64,000 nt of DNA from Maritalea mediterranea (GTDB lineage: Bacteria; Pseudomonadota; Alphaproteobacteria; Rhizobiales; Devosiaceae), in NCBI RefSeq assembly GCF_021568695.1, contig NZ_JAKGTI010000001.1, positions 558,001 through 622,000 on the forward strand, written 5' to 3'. The notes beneath the pieces are model-generated. The model saw only the letters and a list, made by a program, of their open reading frames with translations. It searched no databases and was not told the origin of the DNA. The position numbers and the translations under genes are program-made. Below are positions 17,562-25,770 of this stretch, one piece after another (position 1 is the first letter of the stretch; each line of letters starts with the position of its first letter).

Positions 17562-18002
17562 ATGGGGATGGAAAATCGTTTGGATGCAGCAGCGCTGGAA
17601 GCGCTGATTGTCGAAATTTGCGCGCCTTGGGTGCAAGAGCTTGGCATTGAGGTGCTGGACCTTGGGGAAAATGGCGCCCGATTCGTGATGCCAGCGACCG
17701 AAAAAATCTTGCGGCATAGGGGACCAAATGGTGGTTTGGTGAGTGGGCAGGCGCTGATGGCCGGGTCTGATACGGTCAGCTTTTTGGCGCTCAGTTACCT
17801 CAATGGCCGCTTCCGCAATTGCGTCACTGTGGATATGGCCACCAACTTTATGCGACCGCTGCCGGAAGGTAATGTGATTTTTGACGTCAAAGTCCTCTCC
17901 AACGGCAAACGCCTCGCCACCACCCGCATCGACATTATGGCCGAAGGCAGCGAAAAAGTGGCGACCACCTCGACAGGCGTGTTTGCTTATATTGAGGAGT
18001 GA
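17562..18002 (+). CDS. PaaI-family (hotdog-fold) thioesterase
   Basis: A 146-residue hotdog-fold protein of the PaaI/acyl-CoA thioesterase group: HRGPNGGLVSGQALMAGSDTVSFLAL is the active-site loop and helix, followed by VTVDMATNFMRPLPEGNVIFDVKVL. It is divergent from paaA across a shared regulatory gap. It may hydrolyse CoA esters that accumulate when the epoxidase pathway stalls (inference from context). The canonical HGG triad of PaaI is altered to a PNGG loop, so activity is not certain. A second ATG at 17568, 9 bases from CGGAG, is an equally good start. Confidence 0.8.
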   Translation: MGMENRLDAAALEALIVEICAPWVQELGIEVLDLGENGARFVMPATEKILRHRGPNGGLVSGQALMAGSDTVSFLALSYLNGRFRNCVTVDMATNFMRPLPEGNVIFDVKVLSNGKRLATTRIDIMAEGSEKVATTSTGVFAYIEE

Positions 18003-18127
18003 TGCATTAGGGGGCTGGAGAAGCCCACCACCCCGAACTTGATGCGGGGTCGGGTTGACGCATGATGAAGCCGGCTCGGGGCCGGGATGGTTTTGGCTGG
18101 TTGTGTAGGCGCTTAAGGACCCGGCTT

Positions 18128-18165
18128 CACCCCACCCCTAAATCCCTCCCCATCAAGGGGAGGGA
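18128..18165 (+). repeat. Dispersed repeat element A, full copy
   Basis: Reads CACCCCACCCCTAAATCCCT, then CCCCATCAAGGGGAGGGA. The second half folds as CCCTCCCC-atcaa-GGGGAGGG. Confidence 0.85.
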
Positions 18166-18377
18166 CTTTGTGGTTTGTAACGTTTCCAATGTACCGTCAC
18201 AAACTCTCACGTCATTACCGGACCTGATCCGGTAATCCATTTCACGCCAGCCAAACGGCACGTGATTTAAGCTTTACGCTCTTCAGCAAGTGGACAGGTG
18301 GATTGGACCCCAAGATCAAGTCTTGGGGTGACGCAGTGCGTTGGTCGACTTTATGGCACACCATTGGCGTCAAAATG

Positions 18378-18414
18378 TCCCTCCACTTGATGGGGAGGGA
18401 TTTAGGGTGGGGTG
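18378..18414 (-). repeat. Dispersed repeat element A, reverse copy
   Basis: Minus-strand match CACCCCACCCTAAATCCCTC, then CCCATCAAGTGGAGGGA, with one mismatch in the hairpin arm. Confidence 0.85.
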
Positions 18415-18674
18415 TGGCCTGCCTCTCCCCAGCCATAGTGCGTCCCCCGGACTCGATCCGGGGTCCAAGCAGGGGTGGAGGTTAGACACCTGCGCTATGA
18501 CAGACGGAACGGCTGCATGGATTACCGGGGCAAGCCCGGTAATGACGTAAGAGTGGATTGTTGGAGGTGGAGAAAACCGAGGCGCATTTGCCGGTCTCTC
18601 TACACCACCCCGCATTTGATGCGGGGTCTTGCAACTTTTGGTCCCGGCTCAGGGCCGGGATGGTCTGCGTGAAA

Positions 18675-19538
18675 CTAAAACCGCTCAGCTAACACCTTCC
18701 GCGCCGCAACGCCATTGCCGTTGGGCCACCAATTCTCAGAGGGTTCAATCAATTGCCGATAAAGCCCGCTCACCAGATGGTGGGCGGCAGCGCCGGGCCA
18801 GTTTTCAGGCAGTAAATGCGCGGGCAGGGGCGGTTGCTTCAAAATCAGCCGCCGCCACTCATGGATCAACAAAATGCGGGCGCATAGGGCATCGATCGGA
18901 GACAAGTCGGCCAGTTGTTCGGCCTGCTCACCCAGCGGCGTGAACCGATTGAGCAGGGCCTTATAATCGGCCTCGATTTCGGTCAGTTCCAATTTCTCCG
19001 CCACCCAATGCGGCAATTCGTTGAGGTCGGCATCGATCAGCAAAAGGTCGGCTTGCTGCAATTGATGCAGCAAATGCTCGCTTGGGTCAGCAAACAGCGC
19101 CACGCCGTTGCGCAGCGCCATGCCGCCAAATCCGGCAAGCAGCGCGTTCAGCTGTTCGCGGGCGGTGCCGATCACATCGGGGCCGACGGCAAAAACTAGC
19201 TTTTGCGGTGTCGGCGCATATTGGGCGCGGTAGATTTTTTCGGTGGCAGGGATAAAGCTTTTCAGCCCCGCTGGCGACAAGCGATAAAAGCTGTTGCGGC
19301 CCTGGCGCTCGCGCGTCACCCAGCCTTCTTTCGCCAGGCGCGACATGGCGGTGCGCAGGGCGCCATTTTCCACGCCCATATGACCCAATATATTTTGCAA
19401 ATCAGCCATGGCCACCGTGCCCCCATGGGGCTGAACGGCATCACCAAAAATGGTGATGACCACGGACCAAACGCGCAATCGACCATCTGAATGCAGATGG
19501 TCGATCAAAGGTGAAATCAGTTTATGCGGTGCACTCAT
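18675..19538 (-). CDS. paaX: PaaX-family transcriptional repressor
   Basis: A 287-residue PaaX-type regulator; E. coli PaaX represses the paa genes and is released by phenylacetyl-CoA. The N-terminus SARLRVWSVVITIFGDAV-like region (DGRLRVWSVVITIFGDAV) and ENGALRTAMSRLAKEGWVTRERQGRNSFYRLS give the winged-helix domain (about 20-95). The middle and C-terminal PaaX domains follow (DALCARILLIHEWRRLILKQPPLP near 215). It is the last gene of the minus-strand operon, 5 bases after paaZ, and so is probably autoregulated with that operon. Confidence 0.93.
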   Translation of the reverse strand: MSAPHKLISPLIDHLHSDGRLRVWSVVITIFGDAVQPHGGTVAMADLQNILGHMGVENGALRTAMSRLAKEGWVTRERQGRNSFYRLSPAGLKSFIPATEKIYRAQYAPTPQKLVFAVGPDVIGTAREQLNALLAGFGGMALRNGVALFADPSEHLLHQLQQADLLLIDADLNELPHWVAEKLELTEIEADYKALLNRFTPLGEQAEQLADLSPIDALCARILLIHEWRRLILKQPPLPAHLLPENWPGAAAHHLVSGLYRQLIEPSENWWPNGNGVAARKVLAERF

Positions 19539-19543
19539 GCACC

Positions 19544-21583
19544 TTATGTACGCTCAAACGCCACCATGGTCAAAAGCTCATATTCGGCAACTTGTTCATC
19601 ATCCTGATTGAACATATTCACGTGCCAGCGCACCTCGCCATATTCGTCGGTCCGCTTGGTTTTGCGCTTCACAGTCAGGGTTACGCGCACTTCATCGCCC
19701 GGGCTAACCGGCTTTTGGAAGCTGAGGCTGTTAAGGCCAGTATTGGCCAGAACAGGCCCGGGGTCAGGCTGCACAAACAGACCTGCCGCAAAGCTCAAGA
19801 GCAAATAGCCATGGGCGACGCGACCGGGGAAGAACGGATTGGCTTCCGCCGCTTCCTCATCCATATGGGCATAGAACGTGTCGCCGGTGAAATGGGCGAA
19901 ATGCTCAATATCCTCAAGCGTCACGGTGCGTGATTTGGTTTGGATCGTTTCGCCAATTTCCAACTCGTGGAACGTGCGGGTGAACGGATGGGCCGGGCCT
20001 TCTTTAAAGCGCGCGCCTTTCACATAAGTGCCGCCAATGCCGGTCAACAGATCAGGGCTGCCTTGCACCGCGGTGCGCTGCATATAATGGGTGACGCCAC
20101 GCACGCCGCCCAGCTCTTCGCCGCCGCCTGCGCGGCCCGGACCACCATGTACCATATGGGGCAGGGGAGAACCATGCCCGGTGGATTCTTTCATGCTGTC
20201 GCGGTTGTTGAAATACAACCGCCCATGCCACGCCGCCGCGCCCATGGTCATCTCGCGCGCCACATCGGCGTCGTGGGTGATGACCGACGCCACAAGCGAG
20301 CCGCCGCCCTTGTTCATCAATTCAATTGCATGGCCAAGATCACGATAGCCCATCACCGTAGCAACAGGGCCAAATGCTTCAGTGCTATGCACGATGGTGG
20401 CCTTGTCCGGGTCTTTACAATGGAACAACATCGGCGCAACAAAGGCACCATTTTCCAAACCTTCGCCGTTCAGTTGCAAATTGTCCTGATCGCCGAAAAC
20501 AAGGTCGCACTCGGTGCCGATTTCGGCCGCTTTTTCCAACACATCTTTCTTCTGGTCCAACGACGCCAAAGCCCCCATACGCGTACCTTCAGCGGTGGGG
20601 TCACCAATCACATTTTTGGCCAGCTTGGCGCTCAAGGCATCAATCACATTCTGCACTTGCGCGTCCGGCACAATCATCCGGCGGATGGCGGTACATTTCT
20701 GGCCCGCCTTCGCGGTCATTTCGCGCAACACCTCTTTGACGAACAAGTCAAATTCTGGTGTCTCCGGCGTTACATCCGGCCCGAGCACAGACGCGTTCAA
20801 GCTGTCCTGCTCGGCGATAAAGCGCACGCCATTTTTCTGTATATTTTTATTAGATTTGAGGTAGGATGCTGTGGCGGCGGAGCCGGTAAAGCTCACCACA
20901 TCCTGGCAATCCAAACGATCAAGCAAATCGCCCGTGCCGCCCATCACCAACTGGATCGCCCCTTCCGGCAAAATGCCACTTTCCACAATCATTTTCACGC
21001 ACGCCTCGGTGACATATGAAGTGGAGGTGGCCGGTTTCACAATCGCTGGCACGCCCGCCAACAGGGTGGGGGCAAGCTTTTCCAACATGCCCCAGACCGG
21101 GAAGTTGAACGCATTGATATGCACCGCAACGCCCAGCAAAGGCGTGCAATAATGCTGGCCCAAAAACGTCCCATTGCGCGACAAGATTTCGAGATCGCCA
21201 TCAGGATAAATATGCGCATCTGGCATTTCCCGGCGGCCTTTGGAGGCATAAACAAATACGGTGCCGATGCCGCCATCAATATCGATCTTATGGTCGGCCA
21301 GCGTTCCCCCTGTTTTATAGGACAATTCATAAAGCGGATCGCGGCGCTCATTCAGATAGGTTGCCAAAGCTTTGAGCATGCGCGCGCGATCATGAAAGGT
21401 CATTTTGCGCAGTGCCGGACCGCCCTTTTGTTTGGCAAAATCGATCATTTGCTGGAAGTCGAGTTTGTCAGAACCCGCTTCGGCGATCTCTTCGCCGGTC
21501 ACAGCCGAATAAATCTTGCGCACCTTGCCGGAAGGTGCCACCCACTGGCCAGCCGCAAAGCTTTCTAATTGCATCAAAGTCAT
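19544..21583 (-). CDS. paaZ: Bifunctional oxepin-CoA hydrolase / semialdehyde dehydrogenase PaaZ
   Basis: Opens the oxepin-CoA ring and oxidises the resulting aldehyde to 3-oxo-5,6-dehydrosuberyl-CoA. The 679-residue chain has an N-terminal aldehyde dehydrogenase domain with the general base E258 (AEQDSLN) and catalytic C297 (AGQKCTAI), and a C-terminal MaoC/R-hydratase domain from about 530 (FTGDTFYAHMDEEAAEANP, then GRVAHGYLLLS). The start at 21583 gives the normal family length and a MQLESFAAGQW N-terminus; AAGGG lies upstream. It sits between a P450 gene and paaX. A short AT-rich patch (about 20832-20872) has unusual codon use. Confidence 0.96.
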   Translation of the reverse strand: MTLMQLESFAAGQWVAPSGKVRKIYSAVTGEEIAEAGSDKLDFQQMIDFAKQKGGPALRKMTFHDRARMLKALATYLNERRDPLYELSYKTGGTLADHKIDIDGGIGTVFVYASKGRREMPDAHIYPDGDLEILSRNGTFLGQHYCTPLLGVAVHINAFNFPVWGMLEKLAPTLLAGVPAIVKPATSTSYVTEACVKMIVESGILPEGAIQLVMGGTGDLLDRLDCQDVVSFTGSAATASYLKSNKNIQKNGVRFIAEQDSLNASVLGPDVTPETPEFDLFVKEVLREMTAKAGQKCTAIRRMIVPDAQVQNVIDALSAKLAKNVIGDPTAEGTRMGALASLDQKKDVLEKAAEIGTECDLVFGDQDNLQLNGEGLENGAFVAPMLFHCKDPDKATIVHSTEAFGPVATVMGYRDLGHAIELMNKGGGSLVASVITHDADVAREMTMGAAAWHGRLYFNNRDSMKESTGHGSPLPHMVHGGPGRAGGGEELGGVRGVTHYMQRTAVQGSPDLLTGIGGTYVKGARFKEGPAHPFTRTFHELEIGETIQTKSRTVTLEDIEHFAHFTGDTFYAHMDEEAAEANPFFPGRVAHGYLLLSFAAGLFVQPDPGPVLANTGLNSLSFQKPVSPGDEVRVTLTVKRKTKRTDEYGEVRWHVNMFNQDDEQVAEYELLTMVAFERT

Positions 21584-21594
21584 TTTAAACCCTT

Positions 21595-22812
21595 TTATTT
21601 TAATGTCGCAGGCAGTTTCGCATAGCCGCGGAAGCGGATGCGCCCGCCCAGCTCTGCTTCGCCCGTCAATTTGTAATCTAGATAGGCCTTGAGGAACCGA
21701 TTGATCGCAATGCGGCCCTCCATCCGCGCCAATTGAAAGCCGACACAAAGGTGCGGCCCGCCCGCAAAGGCCAAGTGCCGATTTGGCTTGCGCGACAGGA
21801 TCAATTGGTCTGGCTGATCAAACTGCGCCGGATCGCGATTGGCCGCGCCAATGCACAAATGCAGATTGGTGCCCTTGGGGAACTTGAACCCGTCGAGCTC
21901 AATATCTTCAGTGGTTTCCCGGTTGCCAAACTGGTTGGGCGACAGAAAACGCAAAAACTCATTAACCCCGGTTTTGATCAAATCCGGGTCCTGTTTCAGT
22001 GCCTGCATCTGCTCTGGAAAGTCATGCAGCACCGCCAAGGCATTGCCGATCAAATTGGTCGTGGTTTCGTGCCCGGCATTGAGAATGAAAATGCAGTTTT
22101 GCAGCAATTCTGTTTCAGACAATTGCCCTTCTTCGCTCTCAATCAAGCGGGTCAACACATCGGTTTCCGGATCGCCCGGATATTTGCGTCGATGGTCGGC
22201 AAGGTCTTTCAGATAAAGCTTAAAATCTTTGACCGATTGATTGCCCCACGCTTCTTGTTCTGGCGTGAGTGTCGGCTCCAACGCGCCCAGAATGGCCAAA
22301 GACCAGTCCCGCAGCGGCTCCCGATCTTCCATCGGCATATCGAACATATTGCCGATGATCTGGATGGGGATTTTGCTGGCAAAATCCTCGATCAAATCCA
22401 CCTCATTGCGATCAGCCATCTCGGCCAACAACATATCGATGGTGTCGATCAGCCCTGGCTCCATATTGGCGATGGCGCGGGCATTAAGCGCGCCCACCAT
22501 GATTTTTCGCACACGGGTGTGCAAAGGCGGGTCGTTAAACACCAGCGAGGTGGTGTGATGCTCATAAAGCGGTGCGTCGCCGCCGAATTTCGGCAGGAAT
22601 GCCTGCTTCTTGTCCGACGAATAAAGCGTTGTGTCGCGATAGATGCGATCCAAATCGGCAAAGCGCGACAGGATAAAAGAGCCATCCGGCTGCGGCAAAA
22701 CCGGTTGATGCGCCAGCATCGCGCGATAATAGGGAAACGGGTCTTGAATAAACCCGGCAGGGGGGTGGTTCAGATCAAACCCATCGATCAAATCACGTCC
22801 AATTTCACTCAT
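21595..22812 (-). CDS. Cytochrome P450
   Basis: A 405-residue soluble bacterial class I-type P450. The I-helix oxygen-activation motif AGHETT is at 246-251, the ExxR pair at E285/R288, and the haem-binding loop FAGGPHLCVG at 349-358 with Cys356 as thiolate ligand. No membrane anchor is visible. It needs ferredoxin and reductase partners; none is adjacent, although PaaE could be imagined as a donor (speculation). Its start overlaps the stop of the upstream dehydrogenase gene by 4 bases (ATGA), and paaZ follows 11 bases later. It is therefore firmly inside a phenylacetate operon, where P450s are not a standard component. The substrate is unknown. Confidence 0.94.
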   Translation of the reverse strand: MSEIGRDLIDGFDLNHPPAGFIQDPFPYYRAMLAHQPVLPQPDGSFILSRFADLDRIYRDTTLYSSDKKQAFLPKFGGDAPLYEHHTTSLVFNDPPLHTRVRKIMVGALNARAIANMEPGLIDTIDMLLAEMADRNEVDLIEDFASKIPIQIIGNMFDMPMEDREPLRDWSLAILGALEPTLTPEQEAWGNQSVKDFKLYLKDLADHRRKYPGDPETDVLTRLIESEEGQLSETELLQNCIFILNAGHETTTNLIGNALAVLHDFPEQMQALKQDPDLIKTGVNEFLRFLSPNQFGNRETTEDIELDGFKFPKGTNLHLCIGAANRDPAQFDQPDQLILSRKPNRHLAFAGGPHLCVGFQLARMEGRIAINRFLKAYLDYKLTGEAELGGRIRFRGYAKLPATLK

Positions 22813-24842
22813 GATAGCCTCCCTGCCACGCGCCAGCTATTGGGGCTTTGCGCCACCACATCGGCCATGGCCTGTTTCACCTTGTCCATGCCGATCTGTT
22901 CGCCATAATGCATGGGCCCGCCGCGCCAGCGCGGAAAGCCATAGCCATGGATTTTCACCAGATCGACATCTAGATCGCGCTCGGCAACCCCTTCTTCAAC
23001 AATCAATGCGCCTTCATTGATCATCACCGCCATCAGTCGATCCACAATCTCCTGATCGGTAAAGTCGCGCCGCGTGACGCCTGCCTGCGCAGCTTCTTCC
23101 GTGATCAGGTCTGTCACAAACGGATCGTCCTGCGGTGTGCGGTCGCCATCTTCATATTGGTACCAGCCTTTTCGGCTGCGTTGGCCAAACCGCTCCGCCT
23201 CGCACAGCAAATCGCCAATGCGCACATAGCGCTCTTCAGCAGGGCGTGTCGCCGCTTGCCGCTTGCGGTTGGCCCAGGCAATTTGCAGCCCGGTCAAATC
23301 TTGAAGCTCATAAGGCCCCATAGGCATGCCAAAATCGCGCATGGCGCGGTCAATTTGGCGCGGGGTACAGCCATCCATCAGCAGATAATCGGCCTGCCGC
23401 CGATAAGCGGAAAGGATGCGGTTGCCGATAAAGCCGTCGCAAATGCCCGACAGCACGCCGACCTTACGCAGACGCTTGCCCAGATCAAAGCCCGTGGCCA
23501 GCACATCTTTTGATGTGGTGGGCAGTTGGACGATTTCCAGCAGCTTCATAATGTGCGCAGGCGAGAAGAAATGCAGGCCGATAAAACGGGCCGGATTTTC
23601 AATGCCCTCAAAGATTTGGGTCGGGTCCAGATAGGACGTGTTGGTGGCCAAAATCGCATCATCGCGCATATGCGCCGCCAGCGATTGGAATACGGCCTGC
23701 TTCACTGCCAAGTCTTCAAATACAGCTTCAATCGCCAAATCTGCCGGTGCCGACGCGGCATAATCTGATGATGCGGAGAGCGCTGTACGCAACTTCACCG
23801 CTTTTTCTTCTGAGATTTTGCCGCGCTTGATGCCGCCCTCGATCAGGCCCGCAATCCGGTCTTGCCCAGCTTTTGCAGCATCCTCATCCCGCTCAATCAA
23901 AACCACCTGATAGCCCGCTTGCAAACAGGCAAAGGCTATGCCTGCGCCCATCAGGCCGCCGCCGACCACACAGATTTTGTTGATCTCAGTCGGCGTGCCA
24001 CCCTCGATGGCTTTTGGTTTGGTCACCGCGCGTTCCGCAAAAAACACATGCCGCAAGGCCTTGCTTTGGGCACTATCGCGCAAATCCAAATGCAATTGCC
24101 GCTCTTTGGGTTGACCCTCAGTAAAGGGCAGCGTGACCGCCCATTCAATGGCCGTCAGATTGTCGAGCGGCGACGATTGACCCTTGGCGCGTTTTTTGAT
24201 CTCAGCCTGTTTTTGCGCGAAATAATCGCTGTCCACCGGCGCAACATTGCGAGCCCTGACCTTGGTTGGTCGCGCAGGCAAATCGGCGGCAAAAGCAAGG
24301 CCCGCTTCCAGCGGATCGCCTTCAAAAATGCCGTCTAAGCCACCCAGTTCTTGCAACTCGGCGGCATCAATCATTTTGCCTGTGGTCGCCAGGTCAATGG
24401 CGGCATCCACGCCAATCAAACGTGGCAAACGTTGTGAGCCGCCAGCGCCGGGCACAAGGCCCAAATTCACTTCCGGCAAGCCAAAGCGTGTGCCTTTTTG
24501 CGCCAACCGGAACGCGCAGGCCATGGCCAATTCAAAGCCGCCGCCTAAAGTGGTGCCGTGCACGGCCGCGATCCACGGCACACTGCTGTCTTCAATCGCT
24601 TGATACACATCTGGAAGGTGCGGCAATTGCGGGGGCTTGCCAAATTCTGAAATGTCGCCGCCCGCCACAAAAGTGCGGCCCGCGCCATAAACAATGGCCG
24701 CGTTCGCGCCAGCCTTCTCGATCTGCGCCACCGCATCCAGTAGCCCTTGGCGCACGGCTTGCCCCGTCGCGTTCACCGGCGGATTATTGATCTCCACCCG
24801 CGCCACTTGATCCTGAATATCGACCCGTACCACGTCTGACAC
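22809..24842 (-). CDS. Enoyl-CoA hydratase / 3-hydroxyacyl-CoA dehydrogenase fusion (FadJ-like, PaaF+PaaH role)
   Basis: Multifunctional beta-oxidation enzyme that can supply both the PaaF hydratase and the PaaH 3-hydroxyadipyl-CoA dehydrogenase steps. The 677-residue chain has an N-terminal crotonase domain with two catalytic Glu (GGGFELAMA near 107 and LPEVNLGLVPGAGGSQRLPR near 125). An NAD-binding domain follows (ICVVGGGLMGAGIAFACLQAG near 295), then HFFSPAHIMKLLEIV with the catalytic His, and two C-terminal 3HCDH domains. A GTG at 24842 is chosen because GGGGGAG lies 6 bases upstream; ATG starts further up have no such site. It is the first gene of the minus-strand operon, with a TetR-type palindrome in its promoter region. 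Confidence 0.92.
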   Translation of the reverse strand: MSDVVRVDIQDQVARVEINNPPVNATGQAVRQGLLDAVAQIEKAGANAAIVYGAGRTFVAGGDISEFGKPPQLPHLPDVYQAIEDSSVPWIAAVHGTTLGGGFELAMACAFRLAQKGTRFGLPEVNLGLVPGAGGSQRLPRLIGVDAAIDLATTGKMIDAAELQELGGLDGIFEGDPLEAGLAFAADLPARPTKVRARNVAPVDSDYFAQKQAEIKKRAKGQSSPLDNLTAIEWAVTLPFTEGQPKERQLHLDLRDSAQSKALRHVFFAERAVTKPKAIEGGTPTEINKICVVGGGLMGAGIAFACLQAGYQVVLIERDEDAAKAGQDRIAGLIEGGIKRGKISEEKAVKLRTALSASSDYAASAPADLAIEAVFEDLAVKQAVFQSLAAHMRDDAILATNTSYLDPTQIFEGIENPARFIGLHFFSPAHIMKLLEIVQLPTTSKDVLATGFDLGKRLRKVGVLSGICDGFIGNRILSAYRRQADYLLMDGCTPRQIDRAMRDFGMPMGPYELQDLTGLQIAWANRKRQAATRPAEERYVRIGDLLCEAERFGQRSRKGWYQYEDGDRTPQDDPFVTDLITEEAAQAGVTRRDFTDQEIVDRLMAVMINEGALIVEEGVAERDLDVDLVKIHGYGFPRWRGGPMHYGEQIGMDKVKQAMADVVAQSPNSWRVAGRLS

Positions 24843-24884
24843 TTGTCGCTCCCCCATCCTCGATCTTCGTTGAAACATATATTG

Positions 24885-24898
24885 ACCAACCAGTCGGT
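24885..24898. promoter_or_regulatory. TetR-type operator palindrome
   Basis: ACCAACCAGTCGGT is a degenerate 14-bp palindrome (ACCRACYRGTYGGT), located between the divergent fadJ-like and paaG genes. The form, ACC-AC core with GT-GGT, is like known TetR-family operators of CoA-ester catabolism. The TetR gene at 28739 lies at the end of the plus-strand operon this site would control. Confidence 0.6.
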
Positions 24899-24978
24899 TT
24901 ATGTAAAGCTAATTTTCAAATGGAGATTGTTCTCGCTTGTTCGAGTTGGGAAAAAGCGAGTTCTTAGGGGAGGTTAGC

Positions 24979-25770
24979 GTGAGCGATACAATCATCGTCA
25001 CCAAAAATGAGGATTGGGTTGAGATCGCACTCAACCGTCCAGATCGTCTAAATTCGTTCAATGACGAGATGCATGAGGCGCTGCGAAAGGCGCTGAATGA
25101 GGCAAAAAATGATGATGCGGTGCGGGCGATTCTGCTCACCGGGTCTGGTCGTGGTTTTTGCGCCGGGCAGGACTTGGATGCCCGCGATCCACGAAAAATG
25201 GAATTGCCGCCAGATCTACACGCCACCATTTCCAATTTCTATAACCCGCTGGTGCGTTTGATCCGGTCGATCAATAAACCGATCATCTGCGCCGTAAATG
25301 GCGTTGCCGCCGGGGCCGGGGTTAACATCGCGTTGGGCTGCGACATTGTGCTGGCGGCGGAGAGCGCCAAATTCATCCAAAGCTTTGCCAAGGTCGGGCT
25401 AGTACCGGACGCGGGCGGCAGCTGGATTTTGCCGCGCTTGATCGGCGAAGCGCGGGCCAAATATATCTGCATGACTGCCACGCCTGTAGTGGCCAAGCAG
25501 GCCGTAGAATGGGGCATGATTTGGCAAGCGGTAGCCGACGATCAATTGATGGATGAAGCCCGCAAGCTGACGGCGCAAATGGCCGATGGCCCAACCTTTG
25601 GGTTAGGGCAAATGAAGCAAGCGCTGCAAACGTCCCACGACCATACGCTCGACGAGCATTTGGATGTGGAAGCTGAAATGCAGGGCCGTTGCGGCCGCTC
25701 AAAAGACTATGCCGAAGGGGTGAGCGCCTTCTTGGATAAGCGGCCAACCCAATTTGGGGGCATCGAATAA
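24979..25770 (+). CDS. paaG: 1,2-epoxyphenylacetyl-CoA isomerase PaaG
   Basis: Crotonase-family enzyme that isomerises the ring epoxide to oxepin-CoA. The 263-residue length matches E. coli PaaG. Motifs are GRGFCAGQDLDARD (about 65-78), NGVAAGAGVNIALGCDIVLAA (oxyanion hole) and GLVPDAGGSWILPRLIG with the Asp typical of PaaG instead of Glu. A GTG start at 24979 is used, with AGGGGAGG 6-8 bases upstream. A TTG start at 24937 is possible but lacks a site. It is the first gene of paaG-paaI-paaJ-paaK-tetR, and its stop overlaps paaI (TAATG). Confidence 0.94.
   Translation: MSDTIIVTKNEDWVEIALNRPDRLNSFNDEMHEALRKALNEAKNDDAVRAILLTGSGRGFCAGQDLDARDPRKMELPPDLHATISNFYNPLVRLIRSINKPIICAVNGVAAGAGVNIALGCDIVLAAESAKFIQSFAKVGLVPDAGGSWILPRLIGEARAKYICMTATPVVAKQAVEWGMIWQAVADDQLMDEARKLTAQMADGPTFGLGQMKQALQTSHDHTLDEHLDVEAEMQGRCGRSKDYAEGVSAFLDKRPTQFGGIE

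Larger units (their letters stand above)
18003..18674. other. Largest repeat-rich intergenic island
   Basis: No gene is supported over 672 bases. The stretch contains two oppositely oriented copies of repeat element A and at least eight element-B palindromes, at 18030-18050, 18214-18236, 18307-18329, 18445-18463, 18521-18543, 18607-18627 and 18642-18660 plus partial copies. Short open frames here follow repeat sequence and are rejected. It separates the convergent thioesterase and paaX genes, so it may also terminate both transcripts. Confidence 0.7.

Noticed and set aside
18341-18672. Several open frames of 60-80 codons in the repeat island
   Set aside because: They are translations of palindromic repeats, and similar peptides appear wherever the repeats occur.
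19940-21019. Open frame of 359 codons antisense to paaZ
   Set aside because: The sense strand encodes complete PaaZ domains; the antisense product has no known motif.
21733-22908. Open frame of 391 codons antisense to the P450 gene
   Set aside because: The sense strand holds all P450 signature motifs; the antisense frame is compositional.
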